Assembly: GCA_024239055.1 (NCBI GenBank)
Contig: JANBVJ010000001.1
Coordinates: forward strand, 496,001 to 560,000
From: Patescibacteria group bacterium
GTDB lineage: Bacteria; Patescibacteria; Paceibacteria; Paceibacterales; UBA10102
Direction of reading: 5' to 3'
Length of the DNA stretch: 64,000 nucleotides
The translations under genes and the position numbers were made by a program. This document shows, one piece after another, positions 30,805 through 39,448 of the stretch (positions are counted from its first letter, which is position 1; each line of letters opens with the position of its first letter). A model generated the notes under the pieces. The model made no database searches, had not been told where the DNA came from, and was given only the letters and a program-made list of their open reading frames with translations.

Positions 30805-33800
30805 ATGAATATTGGGATTCAAAAGTATACTGTAGTTTTATTACTATTAATCGTAGTTGTACTTAGCTTCTTTTTGTATGGAGAGAATTCCTCTGTGCAA
30901 GCTATTACAGTTCCGACCCCAATACTTCTGTCTCCGGCTAATCAATCAAATCCTGTTATTTTAGATAATGGTGCAATTCTACTTGATTGGAATACAGTCA
31001 ACGTAAGTGGATTAGGTGCAGCTGAGAAATATGAGGTTGAGGTTATAAAAGAACCTACTATTGAATCATATAATGATGGCGGCGTAACGTTATATAGAAA
31101 GAAAGGTTCAGCTCAACAATTTGACTTTACTGTTACTTCTTCGGTATCTCAGCTAGTGCTTTCCTCTTCTAACTTAGGAAAGAATATTTCTCATGGTGAT
31201 ATATATAGATGGCGCGTTCGAGCATGTTCATTAAACTGTATTTTTAATGAAAGAGGTCCTTGGTCAGAACAACGAACATTTATTACAAAGTTTAAAGACC
31301 CTGTATTAACAGAGCCACTTGATGGGAGACTTGTACTCTTTTCTCCTAAAAACCCACTAACATTTACATGGGGAGAGGTTGCTTCAGCTGAGCAGTACGA
31401 ATTAAATCTTGTTGATACTGCTACTGGAGTAAATGCAATAACTCCTAGGTCTACATCTCAGAAAGAGATTGGGCTTGATTTCTCAACCTTTGCATATCTT
31501 ATTCAAAAAACTTTTAATTGGACTATTGAACCTTTTGTTTTAGGTGAACGTGAAGAGTTTTTTGTAGCACTTCAGAATTTATTTCCAGGAGATAATATTC
31601 CATCAAAATCTATAAGCGCTCCAGAGAACTTCATTGTCCGTCTTATGCCTCCTAATGCTCCTATTTTTCCTGCGCATGAAGCGGAAATATCACAAACGTC
31701 ATCCATAGAACTTAAATGGGATCCAATTTTAAAAGATTCATTAAATACTACATACCAAGTTAAAAAATCAGATGGCAACGAAGTAAGCGAAGTATTTGTT
31801 CCATCAAATATAAATATACTTTCTGTATCTTCAGGAGAGTTATGTGAGTTAAGTACTTGGGAGGTACGTTCTTGCAATGAAAATGGAACGAACTGCGGAC
31901 CATATCCATCACATTTAAGTGTTCAAGATGCATATCCATTAGATATAGTTGAATTAGGACCTTGGGAGTTTACTGTTGTACCAGAGTTTTCTGGTTCTGA
32001 TCTTAAGGTAGTTCCTTACTTTGATGAAGAAGGAAATCAGGGAGAAAGAGGAGATGTAAAAATTACAGCTATAATTGAAACAAGTAATAGTACAGTTGTA
32101 ATTAATTTTGGAGATGGTACTTCTGAACAAGTTACTCTTTCTGAAAATAAGTTTGAAGTCAGGCATACTTATAGTCGTTCTAAATCATATCTTATTTCTA
32201 TCTTTGTAGAAGGAGGTTGTAACGCTCCATATGAAGAAAATATAAATATAGATATTGATCCCCCTCGTGTTCGTAGTTTTAATGTAAGTCCAGAATCTCC
32301 TGATTGGGTGAATGCAGATAATCCTAATGTTGAGATTTCCTGGAATGTAACAGATAGCGGTGGATCATATCTTGATAAGGTTGAGGTATGGAGGACAATA
32401 AATATTACTAGTGGCCCAGATCCAGGTAATTGGAATGAAATAGGAGATGATATTACAGCTGGCTTAGAAAGTAATTCTTGGAATTGTTCAGGAAGTTGTC
32501 CAACAGACTTACCCGCTGATGGTACCTATTGGTATGGTATTCATGTCTTTGATGTTTTTGGAAATATGGTTACTGAGGGTACAAAGGGACCTATTAAAGT
32601 ACAGGTTGATAAAACTCCTCCCCCAGCTCCTTCAATAGATCTCCATCCGGATAGCGATTCTGGTTTTTCTAATGAAGATAATATTACTAATAACACCACA
32701 TTAACAATTATAGGAACAAAAGAAGAGGGAGGTAGTATTAAGATATATCGTAAATATTTGGCTGAGAAAAAATTAGTAGAACAGAAGAGATTTATTGCTG
32801 ATGAGTGGGGTATTACTTTATTAGTAGATGGGCTAGATGGTGAGTATGTTTATACTGCAAAAGTAGTTGATGATGCTGGTAACGAAAGTGATTTTCAAGA
32901 GGAATTAATTGTAATAATTGATACAAAAGCTTCTCAGTGTGAGATTATTCCTAGCTTTGTTTCAAAGAGGATTTCTTTTCTTCAAAAATTTAAGGCAATA
33001 AATGTTAATAATGATATAGTTACATACCTCTGGAATGGAAAAAGTATTGATAATAATTCATCAGAGTTTGATAAATATTATGACCAAGTAATTAATGAGG
33101 AAATTAAATTAGAAGTATTTGATGCTGCAGGAAATTCAGAATCATGTACTGCAGAAGTAAGGGCTCTTCCATCTTCTACTGAACCTGGAACGCCAGTTGG
33201 TGATTTTCCAGTCATTACAGGGATTGAACCAGGATCGATCGCAGTTAAAACAGGTGAGCGTATTGTATTTCAAGCTTCTTGGGAGTTTGCGGAAGAAGTG
33301 AGTTTAAAAGTATGTGATAGTGATGATTGTAGTGGTAAGATTTTTTGTAGAACCGGATTTTCAAAGAGAACACCTCCTGTACAATGTGAATATAAAGTTA
33401 GTGAAAATGATAGTGGCTATAACAGATATTATATATTTGTTTGTGGGGATAGTCGTTGCTCTATTCCATGGTCTAGTGGATTTGAAGTTCGGGATGCACC
33501 TTCTGTTCCATATGATCCTTCCCCTGGCGTTCCACCAGATGATGGTACACAGCCAGGCGATGTTGTATCTGCTACCCCAGGTGCCTGCAGTGAATACTGC
33601 AGCCTATTAGGTACCGATGATGCAATACTTCCTCCAGATGGTACTACCTGTATTTGTAATCCTTTAAGCAGTATAAAGTTCTCAGATATTTTTAATAGAA
33701 TTGTTAACTTTCTTTTGAATGCTGCATTAGTGGTGGCTCCAATTGCACTTGTTGCATCAGGGTTTATGTTTATCACAGCTGGAGGTAATCCAGAGCAGAT

Positions 33801-33903
33801 TATACGGGCTCGGAGTATTATTATCTGGACAATAGTTGGAGTCGTTGTTATTCTGCTATCAAAGGGCTTAATGAATGTACTTGGCGGAATTATAGGAATA
33901 TAG
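30805..33903 (+). CDS. Giant Ig-like surface protein fused to a VirB2-like membrane module
   Basis: 1032 residues from ATG 30805; an upstream in-frame ATG at 30739 would overlap gyrA. A signal peptide-like helix (about 8-28) precedes several Ig/FN3-like domains, one PKD-like block (TVVINFGDGTSEQVTLSENKF... in the middle) and repeated motifs such as DSGGSYLDKVEVWR and YWYGIHVFDVFGN. A Cys-rich stretch (CSEYCSLLG..CICNP) leads to two membrane helices and ARSIIIWTIVGVVVILLSKG, the same ending as the VirB2-like proteins downstream. Extracellular domains carried on a pilin-like membrane module is unusual. AT-richer than gyrA. Confidence 0.75.
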   Translation: MNIGIQKYTVVLLLLIVVVLSFFLYGENSSVQAITVPTPILLSPANQSNPVILDNGAILLDWNTVNVSGLGAAEKYEVEVIKEPTIESYNDGGVTLYRKKGSAQQFDFTVTSSVSQLVLSSSNLGKNISHGDIYRWRVRACSLNCIFNERGPWSEQRTFITKFKDPVLTEPLDGRLVLFSPKNPLTFTWGEVASAEQYELNLVDTATGVNAITPRSTSQKEIGLDFSTFAYLIQKTFNWTIEPFVLGEREEFFVALQNLFPGDNIPSKSISAPENFIVRLMPPNAPIFPAHEAEISQTSSIELKWDPILKDSLNTTYQVKKSDGNEVSEVFVPSNINILSVSSGELCELSTWEVRSCNENGTNCGPYPSHLSVQDAYPLDIVELGPWEFTVVPEFSGSDLKVVPYFDEEGNQGERGDVKITAIIETSNSTVVINFGDGTSEQVTLSENKFEVRHTYSRSKSYLISIFVEGGCNAPYEENINIDIDPPRVRSFNVSPESPDWVNADNPNVEISWNVTDSGGSYLDKVEVWRTINITSGPDPGNWNEIGDDITAGLESNSWNCSGSCPTDLPADGTYWYGIHVFDVFGNMVTEGTKGPIKVQVDKTPPPAPSIDLHPDSDSGFSNEDNITNNTTLTIIGTKEEGGSIKIYRKYLAEKKLVEQKRFIADEWGITLLVDGLDGEYVYTAKVVDDAGNESDFQEELIVIIDTKASQCEIIPSFVSKRISFLQKFKAINVNNDIVTYLWNGKSIDNNSSEFDKYYDQVINEEIKLEVFDAAGNSESCTAEVRALPSSTEPGTPVGDFPVITGIEPGSIAVKTGERIVFQASWEFAEEVSLKVCDSDDCSGKIFCRTGFSKRTPPVQCEYKVSENDSGYNRYYIFVCGDSRCSIPWSSGFEVRDAPSVPYDPSPGVPPDDGTQPGDVVSATPGACSEYCSLLGTDDAILPPDGTTCICNPLSSIKFSDIFNRIVNFLLNAALVVAPIALVASGFMFITAGGNPEQIIRARSIIIWTIVGVVVILLSKGLMNVLGGIIGI

Positions 33904-33924
33904 TATATTTAGATAAGTGAATTT

Positions 33925-34266
33925 ATGATAAAGAATATTCTTTTTGGACTTATTATAGCAGGGGTTATCTTTAGCTTTAGCATTCCTATGGTTGTTTTAG
34001 CTCAGGAAGATTATGAAGTTCCTGACCTAAATAAGAATCAGATTTTTGAGATGATAGAAAAGATTGCCGATTGGATGTTTACTATCCTTCTTATTACTTC
34101 TGTATTTGTAATTCTTATCTCCGCATTTCAGTTTGTTACTGGAGGAGACAATCCGGAGAATCTGACAAAAGCGCGTCAAAAACTTATTTGGGCTGTAGTT
34201 GGAATTGGATTAGCTGTAGCAGCAAAGGGTATCCCTACTGTTATTATTAGTGTTTTAAATCCATAA
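33925..34266 (+). CDS. VirB2/TrbC-like two-helix membrane protein
   Basis: 113 residues with a signal peptide ending near LAQEDYEV (helix about 5-26), then two helices joined by FVTGGDNPENLTKARQKL. This matches the VirB2/TrbC pilin design: signal, short loop, hydrophobic pair with a small basic loop. No other type IV secretion genes are visible next to it. Follows the giant fusion protein by 21 bases, so probably same transcript. Function unknown; pilin or membrane pore subunit are options. Confidence 0.7.
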   Translation: MIKNILFGLIIAGVIFSFSIPMVVLAQEDYEVPDLNKNQIFEMIEKIADWMFTILLITSVFVILISAFQFVTGGDNPENLTKARQKLIWAVVGIGLAVAAKGIPTVIISVLNP

Positions 34267-34368
34267 TAGTGGATAAGTTATTTGCTTTTGTATTTATTTG
34301 TGAGTTAGAATTAAGATAGATAGTTTGTAAAGGTCGTGCATTACAAATAAAACATAATATATAATATA

Positions 34369-34707
34369 ATGAAAAAATTTGTTCTAATAGTTGTCCTAAT
34401 TGGATTTGCTCTCTCTATAAGTGGAGGCTTTGTTTTAGCAGATGTTTTTGATACAGGAGGAACACTTCCCGATATAGAAAGTGATGCTGAACTCTTGACT
34501 AAGGTTTCAACCGCTGCAGATTGGGTCTTTACAGTACTTCTTGTGTTGTCTGTCTTCGCTATTTTAATGGCAGCATTCCAGTTTGTTACTGGAGGACCAG
34601 AAGGAGTATCAGAGGCACGACAGAAACTTATTTGGGCTGTAGTTGGAATTGGATTAGCTTTACTGGCAAAGGGTATTCCTACCGTTATTGTATCAATTTT
34701 AGGATAG
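34369..34707 (+). CDS. VirB2/TrbC-like two-helix membrane protein, second copy
   Basis: 112 residues, clearly a paralogue of the gene at 33925: FAILMAAFQFVTGG, EARQKLIWAVVGIGLALLAKGIPTVI. Signal peptide about 1-24. TATAAT at 34360-34365 lies just before the ATG and a roughly 100-base AT-rich spacer separates it from the first copy, so it may have its own promoter. Together with the fragment at 3-125 and the tail of the 30805 protein, four versions of this module occur in the window. Confidence 0.7.
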   Translation: MKKFVLIVVLIGFALSISGGFVLADVFDTGGTLPDIESDAELLTKVSTAADWVFTVLLVLSVFAILMAAFQFVTGGPEGVSEARQKLIWAVVGIGLALLAKGIPTVIVSILG

Positions 34708-34784
34708 AGTTATTTCGAATTAACTTTTGTATAAGGGATTGATTTTCCTTTGCATTTTATGTAGAATACGCGTATAGTTTTTTT

Positions 34785-34867
34785 GCCCCTGTGGCGGAAT
34801 TGGCTAGACGCGCTAGGTTTAGGACCTAGTACCGCAAGGTGTGCAGGTTCGACTCCTGCCAGGGGCA
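34785..34867 (+). tRNA. tRNA-Leu(TAG)
   Basis: Acceptor GCCCCTG/CAGGGGC, anticodon loop TTTAGGA in stem CTAGG/CCTAG, long variable arm, discriminator A, no encoded CCA. Confidence 0.95.
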
Positions 34868-34871
34868 CTAT

Positions 34872-34896
34872 AAAAACACCACCCAATGGGTGGTGT
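34872..34896. terminator. Bidirectional terminator between tRNA-Leu and hsp20
   Basis: ACACCACCC-AAT-GGGTGGTGT is a 9-bp stem; on the minus strand it is followed by TTTTTATAG, which suits the end of the hsp20 transcript. Confidence 0.8.
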
Positions 34897-34902
34897 TGTG
34901 CG

Positions 34903-35418
34903 TTAACTTTTTACCTTTATCTTTCTTGTTGTCTTTCTTGCGAGTTTGGGCATTCTTACGGTAAGAACATTATTTTGGAATGATGCAGCCATCTTACTTA
35001 CATCCACTTCTTCAGGGAGAATAATTTGTCTTGAGAAAGATCCCCAGAAGCATTCTTGAAAAAAGTAATCTTTTTCAGACTCCTCTGTTATTTCTCTTCT
35101 CTCTCCTCGAATGGTAATAACGTCATCTTCAATTGAGATATCAATGTCTTCTGGTTTGATCCCAGCTACCGCGGTCTGAATAACAATATCTTTGTCTGTC
35201 TGGTATACGTCTACGGTAAGTTCACCCTCAGCTTTGAGTATATTATTTTCTTCTTTCTCCTCTTTCTTGCTTGGCTTTAAGGGTTCTTCTTTTACCTCTA
35301 TTTTTCTTGAGGTCTTCTTTTCTTTCTTCTTTGATTTCTTTTTCTTTACTTCTTTTACCTCTTCCTCTTCAAAATCTTCAAGACCCATTCCCCCTTTTAA
35401 TTTATCAAATATAGACAT
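34903..35418 (-). CDS. Hsp20/alpha-crystallin small heat-shock protein
   Basis: 171 residues. The alpha-crystallin domain spans about 66-165 (VDVYQTDKDIVIQTAVAGIKPEDIDIS... ITIRGERR ... ILPEEVDVSKMAASFQNNVLTV). The first 60 residues are an unusual Lys/Glu-rich repeat region in place of the normal hydrophobic N-terminal arm. The ATP-free chaperone holds unfolding proteins. The start codon overlaps the prsW-like stop. Operon order here is tsaD-valS-prsW-hsp20. Confidence 0.9.
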   Translation of the reverse strand: MSIFDKLKGGMGLEDFEEEEVKEVKKKKSKKKEKKTSRKIEVKEEPLKPSKKEEKEENNILKAEGELTVDVYQTDKDIVIQTAVAGIKPEDIDISIEDDVITIRGERREITEESEKDYFFQECFWGSFSRQIILPEEVDVSKMAASFQNNVLTVRMPKLARKTTRKIKVKS

Positions 35419-36125
35419 TATGTAGTTATTTTTGTTGTAATTCTTTTTAAGTATTTAAATGCAACGAAGAGGAATATTCCAAGTCCTGTAAGTATAAGGA
35501 CGGGATAGAGTAGTTGCTCCACTCCCTGCCCCTTGATTATATAAATATTAAAGAGTCCGTGCAAGAAGGTAGCAACTCCCAATCCAATTGGAATGGCAAA
35601 AAGGCGTTGCCGGGGATTAAGAATAGAGATTGCAATGAAGTAGCCGAAGGTTCCAGAAACCAGAGCATGGAGGAGGGTCGCTCCCACAAACCGGAATGCA
35701 GAAAGCGCAAGTACATCTCCTCCGGGGGCAGCAAATCCAAGGCCAAATAGAATGAAGATGTTTTCCAAAGCCGCAAATCCAAGGGCTGAGATAATCATAT
35801 ACAAAGGAACATCTATTGCTTCATCTAGGGCTTTATTGTGTAAGACCACAAAGTGAAAGACTCCGTACTTTAAGACTTCTTCTACCAGAGCTATTACAAT
35901 GAATATATAAAGGTAGAAGGTAATGGTTTCTGACAAAGCAAAGGACTTAAGGAACGGAAGGAGACCAAGTTCAATAAGAACTGCGGGAATGGTGACAAGC
36001 ATGCCCCAGAAAAACACCTTTATGATCATGCGGTTGGGTTCTGGATGCACATCTGTTCTTAAGTAAAAGGCAAGCCAGATTAAACTTGGTACAATGCCAA
36101 AGATAATGGCTAGAGGTATTATCAT
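35418..36125 (-). CDS. PrsW-family intramembrane protease
   Basis: 235 residues, about eight membrane helices. Family motifs appear as ALVEEVLKYG (EE near 80), ALENIFILFG and LLHALVSGTFG/LHGLFN histidines, the metal-binding residues of the PrsW/CAAX-like superfamily. PrsW cleaves anti-sigma or regulatory membrane proteins in Bacillus; its target here is unknown. It overlaps valS at its start by 4 bases and hsp20 at its end. Confidence 0.86.
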   Translation of the reverse strand: MIIPLAIIFGIVPSLIWLAFYLRTDVHPEPNRMIIKVFFWGMLVTIPAVLIELGLLPFLKSFALSETITFYLYIFIVIALVEEVLKYGVFHFVVLHNKALDEAIDVPLYMIISALGFAALENIFILFGLGFAAPGGDVLALSAFRFVGATLLHALVSGTFGYFIAISILNPRQRLFAIPIGLGVATFLHGLFNIYIIKGQGVEQLLYPVLILTGLGIFLFVAFKYLKRITTKITT

Positions 36126-38263
36126 GTAGGCCAGGATTCAATCATTATGGTTGTCTGCTTCTTTTGCAAAGGTAGTTGCTGGTAGATTTCTTCTGTAATA
36201 AAGGGCATGAAAGGATGGAGGAGTTTTAAGGAATCTCCTAATACTTTTACTAATACATACTGACGGGCTGCTCTTGTTTTTGTATTATTGAGAATTGGTT
36301 TTGAGTCTTCAATTACCTTGTCAGCATACGTATGCCAGATGTAATGGTAGAGATTTTCGGCTGCATGGGAGAAACGGAATTCATCCAATGCTTTTGTTGT
36401 CTGTTTCACTATCTTCTCAAAGTTCTTTAGTATCGCCTTGTCTTTTACACTTAGGGTTGGGCGTTTATTTTGGTTATAGTTTTTTGTTTCCAAATGCACA
36501 AATCGGGAGATATTCCAGAGTTTGTTTACAAAGTTTCTATATCCTCTAATTTTATCCTCTGATATTGCAGTATCTTTACCCGGCATATTTCCAATAGTCA
36601 AGGCTATTCTTAAAGCATCAGTACCGTAAGTGTCAATAACGCCTAAAGGATCAATTACATTACCCTTTGACTTTGACATCTTTTGTCTATCTTTATCGCG
36701 TACAAGCCCATGTAGGTATACATACTTAAAAGGAGCTTTCTTTGTTTGGTATATAGAAAGCATCATCATTCTAGCTACCCAGAAGAATAAGATGTCAGCT
36801 GCCGTTTCCATTACGTCAGTTGGATAGAAGGTTTTAAAGTCTTTGTGGTTAGGATACTTTAGAGTTGCAAAAGGCCACTGACTGGAAGAGAACCATGTAT
36901 CAAATACATCTTCATCTTGTTTGAGATTCTTCCCTTTGCATTTACTGCAAGAGGTTGGTTTCTTCCCATCTGTCACAGTCCATTCGCCTTTTGGGCAGTC
37001 TTCGCATAGCCATGCAGGAATTGATATGCCCCACCAGTTCTGGCGTGATATATTCCAGTCTCTAATATTGTTCATCCAGTGAAAGTAAATCTTCTCGTAG
37101 TTTTTTGGAAGAATGGTAGTCTCTTTTTCTTTTACCGCCTTAATAGCTTCCTTTGCTAACGGTTTTGTCTTTACAAACCACTGGCGCATGAGCATGGGTT
37201 CAATAACATTGTTGCATTTGTAACAGAGGGCTATTGTGTGTTCATAATCTTCATCTATCTTTTCAATTAATCCTTTGGTCTTCATGTCTTTTACAATCTT
37301 TTCTCTGGCTTCTTCAACTTTCATACCCTCATATAGTCCTGTATTTTCATTTAGTCTTCCGTCCAGGCCGATTACCTGAAGGGGTCCTTCAATCTCTTTT
37401 TTGTGGCGTTCCCACATAGCAAAGTCATTGGCATCGTGGGCTGGTGTTACCTTTACCGCTCCCGTTCCAAACTCAGGGTCTACCTCTTTGTCTGCAATTA
37501 CTTTAAGAGTTCGTTTGCCTACAACTGTTTCTATTTTTAATTCTTTTCCAATATATTTCTTGTATCTTTTGTCATCTGGATGTACTGCAATTGCGGTATC
37601 TCCAAACTTGGTTTCAGGACGTACGGTAGCTACAACAATTGGACCGTATTTCATATAATATAGAGGGTCTTTTCTTGTCTCATGCTTTATTTCAAGATCA
37701 GCAAAGGCAGTCCTGTGTTTTGTGCAGTAGTTTACAAGACGCTCACCTCGATAGACCAATCCTTCATCTGCCATTTTCTTGAAGGTCTTGTATACCGTCT
37801 TTATGATATGCGCATCTAAAGTAAAGGTGTCTCGCGTCCAGTCGCAGGAGGCTCCGAGTTTCTTTAGCTGCTCCTTTACTGTTTTCCTGTTTTTTTGTGT
37901 ATAGTCCCACACTTCCTTGTAGAACTCCTCTCTTTTCATATCAAAGCGGGATCTTCCCTGTTTTGCCAGCTTCTTTTCATATACAACCTGTGTCTCAAAT
38001 CCTGCGTGGTCGGCTCCCGGCAGCCATAGAGTTTTCTTTCCCTGCATTCTATTGTAGCGAATAAGTATGTCTTCTAAGGTTACAAAGACCGCATGTCCTA
38101 CGTGCAGAGGATCATTTGCATTGGGAGGCGGCATTAAGATAGTAAAAGGAGTTTTGTGTCTTTTGGGGAGTTTGTCTGGATTAAAAAACCCGCTCTTTTC
38201 CCAGAGCTTGTATATTCTATCCTCTACCTTTTTTGCCTCGTATGCCTTGTTGAGTTCTGCCAT
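36122..38263 (-). CDS. valS: Valyl-tRNA synthetase
   Basis: 713 residues if started at MAELNKAYEAKKVEDRIY; an upstream in-frame ATG (38296) would overlap tsaD and is less likely. Class I signatures are PLHVGHA (HIGH) and KMSKSKGN (KMSKS). PGADHAGFETQ is the ValRS-type pattern before the editing domain. A zinc knuckle holds CEDCPKG and CSKCKG. The C-terminal coiled-coil arm of typical ValRS (total about 880-950) is missing, so this is a compact form. Two cognate tRNA-Val genes are in the window. Confidence 0.93.
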   Translation of the reverse strand: MAELNKAYEAKKVEDRIYKLWEKSGFFNPDKLPKRHKTPFTILMPPPNANDPLHVGHAVFVTLEDILIRYNRMQGKKTLWLPGADHAGFETQVVYEKKLAKQGRSRFDMKREEFYKEVWDYTQKNRKTVKEQLKKLGASCDWTRDTFTLDAHIIKTVYKTFKKMADEGLVYRGERLVNYCTKHRTAFADLEIKHETRKDPLYYMKYGPIVVATVRPETKFGDTAIAVHPDDKRYKKYIGKELKIETVVGKRTLKVIADKEVDPEFGTGAVKVTPAHDANDFAMWERHKKEIEGPLQVIGLDGRLNENTGLYEGMKVEEAREKIVKDMKTKGLIEKIDEDYEHTIALCYKCNNVIEPMLMRQWFVKTKPLAKEAIKAVKEKETTILPKNYEKIYFHWMNNIRDWNISRQNWWGISIPAWLCEDCPKGEWTVTDGKKPTSCSKCKGKNLKQDEDVFDTWFSSSQWPFATLKYPNHKDFKTFYPTDVMETAADILFFWVARMMMLSIYQTKKAPFKYVYLHGLVRDKDRQKMSKSKGNVIDPLGVIDTYGTDALRIALTIGNMPGKDTAISEDKIRGYRNFVNKLWNISRFVHLETKNYNQNKRPTLSVKDKAILKNFEKIVKQTTKALDEFRFSHAAENLYHYIWHTYADKVIEDSKPILNNTKTRAARQYVLVKVLGDSLKLLHPFMPFITEEIYQQLPLQKKQTTIMIESWPT

Positions 38264-38279
38264 ATATTGAGGTATTGTA

Positions 38280-39305
38280 TCATACTTTAGAGGCAAACCG
38301 TAAGTTGGGTAGAGCTTTTAGTTCCTTCATATTTTTTGCAATAGCGCCTTTCTTAAAGCGATAGTATCCCGCCACACCAATCATAACAGCGTTGTCTCCA
38401 CAGAGCTCTACGGGAGGAATAAAAAGAGGAATATTCTTAAATGTTTTTTGAAACTGGGCTCTTAGTTCTTTGTTTGCGATAACTCCTCCTCCAATTATGA
38501 TACTCTTTGCCTGGTATTCCAAAGCCGCTCTTTTTGTCTTTTTTAACAGAACATCAATGATTGCCTGCTGTATTTCTTTTGCCATGGCTCTTACATAGGG
38601 GAGAGTAATTGTATGTTTTTTTGCTTGGTAGAGTACAGCTGTTTTTAAACCAGAAAAGCTAAAGTCATAATCTTTGGTGTATAGCATGGGACGGGGAAGG
38701 GATACCTTAATGTTGGAGGACTCATCTGCTTTTTTTGAAATCTCAGGGCCTCCTGGATATGGAAGTCCCAAGATGCGGGCTGTTTTGTCAAAGCATTCGC
38801 CAGCGGCATCGTCCCTAGTTTCGCCAATTAAAGAGTAGTCTCCAATAGCTTTTATTAATACGAGTTGTGTATGGCCTCCTGAAACCGTAAGGCCAATTGC
38901 AGGAAAGATGTTCTTTGTATCCACATTGAGCAGAGAAACTAGGAGGTGTCCTTCCATATGATCTGTTGGAATTAAGGGAATACCCCATTTAAAAGCCAAT
39001 TCTGTAGCTTTATTTAAACCGGTCCACAGGCATGGTGAGAGGCCAGGTCCTATAGTTACAGCTATTGCGTCTATATCAGGTTTTGTTGTAGATAACTTGG
39101 CTTTCTTTAAAGCTTCTTTAACAACCATAGGGAGATTCTTTTCATGTTCACGCTTTGCTAGCATAGGGTATACGCCACCGTATTCTCGATGTAGCTCTAT
39201 TTGCGAGGAGACTATATTTGAGAGTATGGTAAACTTGCCATCCTCTATATTAAGAACCGCAGCTGCTGTTTCATCACAAGATGTTTCAATTCCTAGTATC
39301 TTCAT
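38280..39305 (-). CDS. tsaD: tRNA N6-adenosine threonylcarbamoyltransferase TsaD
   Basis: 341 residues from ATG 39305 (MKILGIETSCDET). Metal-binding HMEGH near 110 and the ASKHA-fold signatures LTVSGGHTQL and GGGVIANKELR are visible. It transfers threonylcarbamoyl to A37 of ANN-reading tRNAs together with TsaB/TsaE (not in the window). The alternative start 12 codons upstream is less likely. 16 bases separate it from valS on the same strand, so the two probably share a transcript. Confidence 0.95.
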   Translation of the reverse strand: MKILGIETSCDETAAAVLNIEDGKFTILSNIVSSQIELHREYGGVYPMLAKREHEKNLPMVVKEALKKAKLSTTKPDIDAIAVTIGPGLSPCLWTGLNKATELAFKWGIPLIPTDHMEGHLLVSLLNVDTKNIFPAIGLTVSGGHTQLVLIKAIGDYSLIGETRDDAAGECFDKTARILGLPYPGGPEISKKADESSNIKVSLPRPMLYTKDYDFSFSGLKTAVLYQAKKHTITLPYVRAMAKEIQQAIIDVLLKKTKRAALEYQAKSIIIGGGVIANKELRAQFQKTFKNIPLFIPPVELCGDNAVMIGVAGYYRFKKGAIAKNMKELKALPNLRFASKV

Positions 39306-39368
39306 ACTATGTGTTGTATCCTTTTCCTTGATTTTTTGCAATTTTTAGGTACAATATGGAGCAATTAA

Positions 39369-39442
39369 GGTCCCGTCGTCTAGCCCGGTTAGGACGCCTG
39401 GTTTTCATCCAGGTAACAGGGGTTCAAATCCCCTCGGGACCG
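39369..39442 (+). tRNA. tRNA-Glu(TTC)
   Basis: Acceptor GGTCCCG/CGGGACC, anticodon loop TTTTCAT in stem CCTGG/CCAGG, discriminator G, no encoded CCA. A GGTACAATAT -10-like box lies about 20 bases upstream. The glycosyltransferase ATG follows 6 bases after its 3' end. Confidence 0.95.
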
Positions 39443-39448
39443 CTTAAT

